Below, one piece after another: positions 56,983 through 64,000 of a stretch of DNA of 64,000 bases (position 1 is its first letter; every line of letters begins with the position of its first letter). The notes beneath the pieces were generated by a model that saw nothing but the letters and a program-made list of their open reading frames with translations, did no database searches and had not been told where the DNA came from. This stretch comes from Mesodorylaimus sp. YZB2_4. Its lineage: Eukaryota > Nematoda > Enoplea > Dorylaimida > Dorylaimidae. The translations under genes and the position numbers were made by a program. The DNA is taken from assembly GCA_030248295.1 (NCBI GenBank), contig JASANH010000754.1:62001-126000 (forward strand). Reading direction: 5' to 3'.

Positions 56983-59900
56983 ATGTCGAGCGTTGAATCT
57001 AGCGCTGCTGCAACGGATCAAAAGCGGTTTTGGTCGGAAAATCAATCGGAGGCTGGCGGGTGCGAGGAACCTTTGTCGACGGAAGAGTCGAAGCCTAGCA
57101 AATATCATCGAGATAGCGACAACAGCCGACTCGACGCCGACCACTTGGCCGAGCAGACGAGGACGCAGGTGACGACCCAAGAAGAATGCCCCGCAGAAAT
57201 GAGGAGAGATGAAATAAACGGAAAACGGTCATCGCCGACGCCATCTGCGGACGCGCCGCGAGCAACGCCTCCCGATGCAGGAATTGAGATCAACGCCGAG
57301 GCATTAAGCGAAGCGGAAGCCGCAAACGAAGCACTCGACCATATTCCCGTCAATGCTGAACCGAACGAGCGTCGAGTTGACGCGGACGAAGCCACGGAAG
57401 AGTCGGAGACTCGTCGCGCTTATTGGACTCAGCATAACGAAAAAATGACGACGTCGGCCAATCAAGTCGATCAACACGCGGAGAGCCAGGGCCAGATGGT
57501 CGAAGAACGTCAGCAATCTCGTTCGTCGACGCCTTCCTCGTCCAGGAATATGTCTCCCTCTGACATTTATCATCCGTCTTATCACCATTACGGGGTTCCT
57601 TTATCAGCTCCCATGTTCGTCAGTGCCAGCCAACGGCCGTCGTTTCTTTCTGCTGGTGCGCCCGCCGCCGGCGCGAGACATCACGCGCCGTTTCCGTTTT
57701 TCGCCAATCCATTTATGGTGCCTTTTGCGCCTCATCTTCCCCAAGCCAATGTTTCTCAGCAAAGTCCGTCGAACGAAAAAACCACACCGGAAGAATGGAA
57801 TTCTAGTATGGCTGGTGTGAGACGAAATCCAGATAGCGGAGGCTTCTACTTGCATCCTCAATACTACCATGAATTATTGCAACAATATTTGAGGAATATG
57901 GCCGTGGCTGATGGCGGATCAGAGGACGCTAGCTCAGTGACTGCTAACGATGAGGAGGGTGCCAAAAGTTCTGTAGAGGCTGCGTTTGAGAGCCATGCTC
58001 GCGGAATACTCAAGCACGAACAAAGGGCTGACAGTGGTAATGCTAAATTTCATTTTGCGGTTTTTTGTAAAAATTTTTTGTTTCAAAATTGTTTCGACTA
58101 TTTTAGCTGGGCCTGAACAGGAATCAGGACCAGACAACATCAGTTCTGCGGGAGCGCGTTTGGCTGGTCAAAGCGATACGCCATCTAGCCAGTGGCGCAG
58201 CGGGGTGGAAGTAAGCTGGCCTGGAAGCTTTCTTTAAATTCAAGTAGCCTGTGTTTCCGTTTTAGAATGATGTGGAAGGAAAAGTGGTTTCGACTGAGAT
58301 GAGCAGTAACGATGCCAGCATTGGAACTTCCACTGATGGTAAATGAGTATTCCATAGAAGATGCATGTTTTGAAGCATAGGGGCCATTGCATTTAGCTAG
58401 TCCCATGAAAGTATCGCGTCCGGGCACGCTCGAGTTGGATGATGCTTCAACCAAAGAGCAGGTAAGACTGCGCATCGTTCGAGCTTGGAAGCACGACTTT
58501 CGTGTCTTCGCTTAGACCGTCGCATGTGAAAGTGATCGAGGCGGCGCTGTCGTGGATGCGGATAATAATCCGGCAATGGTGCTCATAAAGAAGCAGATTT
58601 CAGAGATTGAAAAGCAAATTTTGCGAAAGGCTCAAAATCAGAACATTCGGAAGGTAAGAGTTGTCTGCGCCAATAGTGTCCTTAAAAGCACTGTGTGCTG
58701 TTTGTACTCGTACACATTCTTCCATTGGTGGGTCTCTCTGCGCACCCTAGTCCTGATTTTGACGTGATTAGGCTTGGTGACGGGCGTATTACGGGGGCAG
58801 TCGTGGTGAAGGGGCCCTTCGTCGACCTAAACATGACTGTGCTGTCTGCACTACTAATGTAACGTTAACGCGCATTTCTTTTCCGCTGCACTCTTCAGAT
58901 GGACGCCAAGGAGATAGAGGCTTTTCTATTAATGGAACAGCAACGCACTCTTGAAGCCAATTTATTTGAATCCACTACTAACACGGGCGCTTGGGCGCCG
59001 ACGGCGCTCTCCTGGCTACAGGTGTCGGTTCGGTTCTATTTGTCTGTTTTTGTTGCACGAAATTGTCGTCATTTTTTATTTTTCCATGTGTTTGTCCGTG
59101 TGTTTGTGGATAGTAACTCGTTTGTATTTTAGAACGACGCGATGCATTGGGACAGGGCTGGCGCGGTTGCTGATGCTATTGCTCGGCAACAGTTCGAGCC
59201 AGTGCCCGATCAACGTTCGTTGTACGAGTTGGCGGCGGCGGCTGCTGTCGGCGATCCGACGGGTGCGCCAATGGGTCCGGCATTAAATCAACCCAGCGGC
59301 TTTGTACAAGCTCATTTCCCGCAAGCCTCGTCGGCTTTCGTGCCTCCTCCCCAGTCGATATATCCCTCGGCGGTTCCGTGGCCGCCGGCGCCATTTTATC
59401 CAACCAGTGCCGCTCCCAATTTTGGCTTCGCTGGTGCTCCGGGCTATTTTGCACCGGGCGGTGTTTACGGCGGGGCCGTTCCTCCCCAGTATGTGGCTAA
59501 TGCGCAGCCATATCCTGCCCCCGTGCCGGCGCTGGGAGTGCTTTCACCGTTCACTACCAATGGCCCCCCACCTGCTCAGATGCAGCAACGGCATCTCGAT
59601 CAGGATGCAGCGATTCGGTTCAATAATTCATTGCATTTGGTGAGAGGATCAGAACGAGCTTGATACACTGAGAGGTAATGCCCGTTTTATTTGTAGGCTC
59701 AACGAGCAAATTCGGAAAACAGTGGGCTCAAGTCAGAAAACGTCAACACTTTAGTGGCTGGGCATGCGGTGTATGGTGGTGATATAGATCATGGTTCGAA
59801 TGCCTCGACAATTGATGGTGAACCGTGGAGAGAGGGGAGCGATGAGCGATACCTCGCCGATCAAGTGCAAGAGGACGAGCCCGTTTGGGTTTTGCGGTAT

Positions 59901-62900
59901 GAGATATCTTGTTTTATCCTGTCCTGACGGTGGTAGTGTTTCTTCAGGGCAATCTGTTTTTGGGATATGGTTGGCTAGATCTTGAATAATTTATTGCACA
60001 AGGGGAAAGTAGTGGCGGTGTGTGGTCTCTGGAGAGTAATCTGAACCTGATTGTCTGGAACACCGAGCCCACCTATGTAGAATTTGTAATACATGTCTGT
60101 TTTACAGGGAATCGTATGTCCGAAAAATAAAACGGGAAGAAGAACGACAAGCGCAGAAGCAACGAAACGCGGTCAAAGAAGCACAAAGCGAAGCAGTTGA
60201 GAGGAAGTCAGGTTCGCCAGTTGTATGTTGTTGTTCATTAGGAAGTGCGAGCAATAGAAATCAATGACCAAAAGTGCTACCGATTCTTACTACGAGTCTC
60301 CTCTATTGCAGAAGCACCGGCCGATTCGGACGCCTACAACGAAACCGACAAACTGTTGGAGGCGCCGCGAAACGATTCAGGGCTGCAGCGGGACGATGCC
60401 CCGTTGCAAGAGTCGGCGCATCAGGCTCAGGTAGGGAGTCGAATGGCATCCCTTTTTCACATCTGACGACATTTTCTTTCACGCTTTGCCATAAAAGAAA
60501 GCGAAGAAGAAAAAGGAAGGTAAGAGAATTGTTTCATTGGTTTTAACTTAACTTCCCGAATCGTGCGAGTGGAATGCTGTGCCCGTTGTTTCTACTGAAT
60601 TTCTGGAGATAGGTCATCTCCTTTCGCATTTTGGATGGCACTGATTTTGTTTTTTTGAGCATAACTTAATGAGGAGATTGAACTCTTCCCGTTGCGTTGT
60701 CCTCAAGGACGCCTGTAATCAATTTTTCCTGTTTTTGTCCTCGGGGCAGACAGTGTGCAGTTGTTAGCAGCATCATCACGATTGGTTTTTCTGTTTTCTT
60801 TTCTCCCATCAACTGCATACCACACGATCACATGTTGCTCATTCACGATCGTTAACGTGTACTAATGGTAAGTCATCCTTCTCGGAAGGAGCCTATGAAT
60901 TGGTGTGTGCTCTTTGCCTGGGCCATGTCGTGTCGATGGGGGACTGTCCGCTTTCATAATCATGGCTTAATCGATGCCTTTAAAAGATGCGGCGGATCCA
61001 GCATGGGCTTTTATGGTTCCTTTTGTACTTTGGTCTTAGGCGTACTCATTAGTAGAGGAATGCTGAATGCTGATTGTGAGAACGAGGCGGACGGCGAGTG
61101 TTATTGGTTTCGTAGAAGCTTGTGCTTCGGTGATTCATATAGTTCGATTCCAATTCCGTAGACGGCGCATGGCTCTGGACTTGCTGATAGTGCACGAATT
61201 GTGGGTTTAGCGGATTATAGTTTGGTTTATCTGATCTGCATTAATCTTTCTTCTGGTTTTGGGTTTTGCTTGGTTTTGGGGGTGAAAGGGCTGCGATGTT
61301 TCCAGTAGTTTTTTGGGTTACTGCTTTGCGATCTGTCGTAAAGTTTTAATTTTTTAAAATTGTAGCCAGTTGACTTTTTGATGGTCATACAAATAAGATC
61401 AGGAAGGATCTTTTTCAGTTATGGTTCATGAACCTGCAGTGTTGATCGAGGGAGTATTATTTCGTGCGCGGTACCTCGGTTCGACGCAATTAGTGTGCGA
61501 TGGGAGACCGACCAAGGCCACGCGAATGATGCAAGCTCAAGAGGCCGTTTCGCGGATAAAGGTAAAGATGGAATTGGTCTGAGAAAGCGATGGAATGAGT
61601 GATTCGGATGTTTTACAGGCCCCTGACGGCGAGCCGCAGCCTAGCACCGACGTTGATCTATTTATCTCGACGGAGAAGATAATGGTGTTGAATACAGACT
61701 TACAGGTACGAGGGGGAACCATTCTCTGGCAGTAAGTCGATGCTGCACCCGTGCGAGATGTTAGATGCAGAAAAGGATGGCGTGCGCTCTGGCTCTCCCG
61801 ATCCTTGCTTTATTTATTGTCCTTTCTGTCAGTCTAGGCCATTTGCATTCGCATATCCTTTATTTTTTAGAGGATTTCAGAAACAGACGTGAGGCAGGTT
61901 CGTAAGAGACGGAGTTAATTCATATACTGTACGCGTGTTGGTTGCACCGGGTCGGGCTAAGGGATTAGTTTTGGTTTGGAGTTTGTCTAACTTTGAGATG
62001 TGGGTATCTGCTGGGAATGGCATGCTAAGGAAGTTAGTAGGGATAATGCACTGACGAGGGTAGATGATGTTCTGCATGCGTGTGGTGGTCGGTGCTATGT
62101 TGCATGCATATATTGGCTAATACTAACCTTGCTTGCATTCGCACTGGCTGAGTTTCTTGACGATCTTTGATGACGGTGTTTCTTTTTAGGATATTATGAT
62201 GGATCATCCGTTGCGGACGATAAGGTGAGTTTTAGTTTGACTGACTGGTGAAGGTTCGTATGGATTAGGGATCTGGGTTTACATGAACATTTTTAAAGGT
62301 TTATTTAGGAAATATCGCTTCGACTGTATAAAATTAGAATCTCAAAATGAAAAATCTAAATTTTGTGATTAGTACTCCTTGGGCATTTGGTCTTTAATTT
62401 AATTTTAACTCAGGGGTTTTTTGGGTTAGCTTACTGTACACATCCCCGCAGATTATGGTAGAGTAGCTGTGAAGTGCACGGGGAATGCAGTTGAGGTAGT
62501 CGAGCTTATTTGCAATGCTTGTTTCAGCTATATCGCGGATATTGGAGAACTAGTAGTTTTGATGGCCCGGAGGGTGTCGCAGTCGTCGCCTGAGAGCCCG
62601 GAACCTGCGATAAGTCGGACTCCGAGAATTATTTGTCACGTTTTTGAATCCGAAGAGGTACAATACAGTGTGTCTTTTTTGTTTCGTGTCGATACAGTGA
62701 TGAGTGTTGGGTCTTTGTGATTTTAGGCTCAGTTTATCGCGCAATCGATTGGGCAGGCGTTTCAAGTGGCGTACATGGAATTCTTACGAGCCAACGGCAT
62801 CGATGACCCCGGCTACTTGAGGGACGTGGACTACCAAGAAGTTTTGAATTCGCAGGTGAGTCAAGCATTGACAGGAATGGGGCTTGGAATATTTGAGAAT

Positions 62901-63875
62901 AATGGCGCGTCAAAGCGTCTTATTTTATGCTTTGACGAGTAGCCAGGCTGCACCCTCGGGAAGTCCGTCTGCGAGCTGGGGTGTGGCATGGAAACAATGT
63001 CTGGTATTTAATTGGTGCGCCTGCTAACATAGTCTTCTTTGCTCCATTTAGGAAATATTTGGAGAGGAACTCGAAATGTTTGCGAGGAAGGAAACTCAAA
63101 AGGATGTAAGGCTACTAGCGAGTTGAGTGCTCGAGTTTGTCTCGCTTTCTTACGATGCTATGTTGTAGGTCGTCGTGCCAAAGCAAAAGAACGAAATTCT
63201 GGGCGTTGTGATCGTGGAGTCTGGTTGGGGTAGCATGTTGCCCACAGTCGTCATCGCGAACCTGATGCCGTCCGGGCCAGCGGCGAGGTCGAATAACTTG
63301 AATATCGGTGATCATATTATCGCATTGAATGGGATATCCTTCGTCGGTCTGCCATTGTCGGCGTGCCAGAACCATATTAGGGTACGTGTTGTGTTGAGGA
63401 GCGCGAGGCAACTGAATGAGAGCCCCTTTGTTCAGAATGTCAGGCATTTGACTGCAGTGAAGCTAACGATTGTGCACACGCCGCCTGTGGTCGAAGTCAG
63501 GATTAAGAGGCCGGATACGAAGTACCAGTTGGGATTCAGCGTACAGAATGGAGTGGTAAGCGGAGAGCTCCCAGACCTCGTGGGAGATTACGCGGGTTCT
63601 TTTTTCAGATCTGTAGTCTTCTGCGAGGTGGCATCGCTGAGCGAGGCGGCGTTCGAGTTGGACACAGGATCATAGAAATCAATTCGCAAAGTGTGGTGGC
63701 TGTGCCGCACGAAAAGATAGTTACGATGCTGGCGACGGCTGTAGGGGAGGTGAGACTTGGTGGGATGAGCCAGTTGATTGAAGGGTAGATGCCTGCTTTT
63801 TAGATTCAAATGAAAACGATGCCAACGTCGATGTTTCGCTTACTCACCGGTCAGGAAACGCCAAACTATATTTGA
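56983..63875 (+). CDS. lin-10: LIN-10/X11/Mint (APBA) adaptor: PTB plus two PDZ domains
   Basis: X11/Mint proteins are neuronal and epithelial adaptors that bind APP-like tails through the PTB domain and channels or receptors through PDZ domains; LIN-10 sorts receptors with LIN-2 and LIN-7. Twenty-one exons give 1210 aa with every phase closing: 56983-58036, 58107-58210, 58266-58338, 58397-58461, 58516-58653, 58899-59021, 59133-59639, 59697-59896, 60108-60211, 60312-60430, 60498-60519, 61419-61561, 61619-61705, 62190-62224, 62528-62657, 62727-62855, 63052-63105, 63169-63381, 63436-63555, 63609-63749, 63804-63875. The first ~835 residues are low-complexity and divergent, with a Pro/Ala-rich block and a Lys-rich micro-exon (AKKKKE). 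PTB about 845-1010: [46 protein letters not shown]1 follows ([20 protein letters not shown]) and PDZ2 ([20 protein letters not shown]). The end, [19 protein letters not shown], matches the X11 tail. The exon 9 donor (GTTCGC) is weak. Confidence 0.95.
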
Positions 63876-64000
63876 ATTAGTTTTGAGTCAGTTGTACATG
63901 CTTGGAGGGCGGAGGTATTTATTTTTTTACTCGGCTGGGTACTCTTATTGTTTGATCTTGAACTAAGGTGGAGACTGGCCATTGTTCCTGGACTGGACTT

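Overview
This is a window of animal nuclear genome: spliced genes with GT..AG introns, no bacterial or viral gene layout, and about 17 protein-coding genes in 64 kb. The gene set (cactin, akirin, HHAT-type acyltransferase, RBBP4, AP-3 sigma, G-alpha-q, an activin/TGF-beta-type Smad, NDUFB4, neuronal calcium sensors, an NR2E nuclear receptor, X11/LIN-10) is metazoan. I lean towards a nematode-like ecdysozoan. Several genes have a TTTNAG splice acceptor a few bases to 45 bases before the ATG, as expected for spliced-leader trans-splicing (or 5'-UTR introns). The G-alpha-q N-terminus (MACC...) matches the EGL-30 type. This placement is an inference, not proven.

Layout. 1-11.2 kb, plus strand: 3' part of cactin, akirin (with a distant 11-nt coding last exon) and an HHAT-like MBOAT gene. 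11.4-16.3 kb, minus strand: AP-3 sigma followed by RBBP4. 17.8-22.9 kb, plus: G-alpha-q. 24.2-28.1 kb, minus: Smad2/3 and the complex I subunit NDUFB4. 28.9-31.5 kb: an intronless MATH-BTB-like gene (plus) and a RING-finger gene (minus). 31.5-36.7 kb: gene-poor, with a decayed reverse-transcriptase fragment, a 30-bp direct repeat and a TATA-box/ORF pair. 36.8-46.3 kb, plus: tandem neuronal calcium sensor genes. 46.6-48.4 kb, minus: an NR2E (dissatisfaction/tailless type) receptor. 50.3-51.3 kb, plus: a small two-pass membrane protein with a PPxY tail. 52.4-54.9 kb, minus: a 168-aa secreted protein of unknown family built from six short exons, and a lysine-rich single-pass membrane protein. 57.0-63.9 kb, plus: complete 21-exon lin-10/X11 (1210 aa, PTB plus two PDZ domains).

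Most genes are unrelated housekeeping or signalling genes, each apparently with its own promoter. Only the calcium sensor pair (a tandem duplication) and AP-3 sigma/RBBP4 (same strand, 392-bp gap) suggest a link between neighbours. Exon models were built by hand from splice sites and reading-frame phase; in every gene except the RING gene all exon phases close exactly.

Non-genic content: a tRNA-derived SINE family (three copies, one filling most of a G-alpha-q intron), a 366-bp inverted-repeat (MITE-like) element in the akirin intron, a tRNA-like palindrome in the HHAT intron, a perfect 17-bp hairpin near 55 kb, and an over-represented octamer TACTGTAG/CTACAGTA. I found no CRISPR array, rRNA or intact tRNA gene. 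The least explained gene is the secreted 168-aa protein at 52.4-53.7 kb. The most functionally suggestive oddity is the Smad C-terminus, which ends SSRT instead of SSxS.
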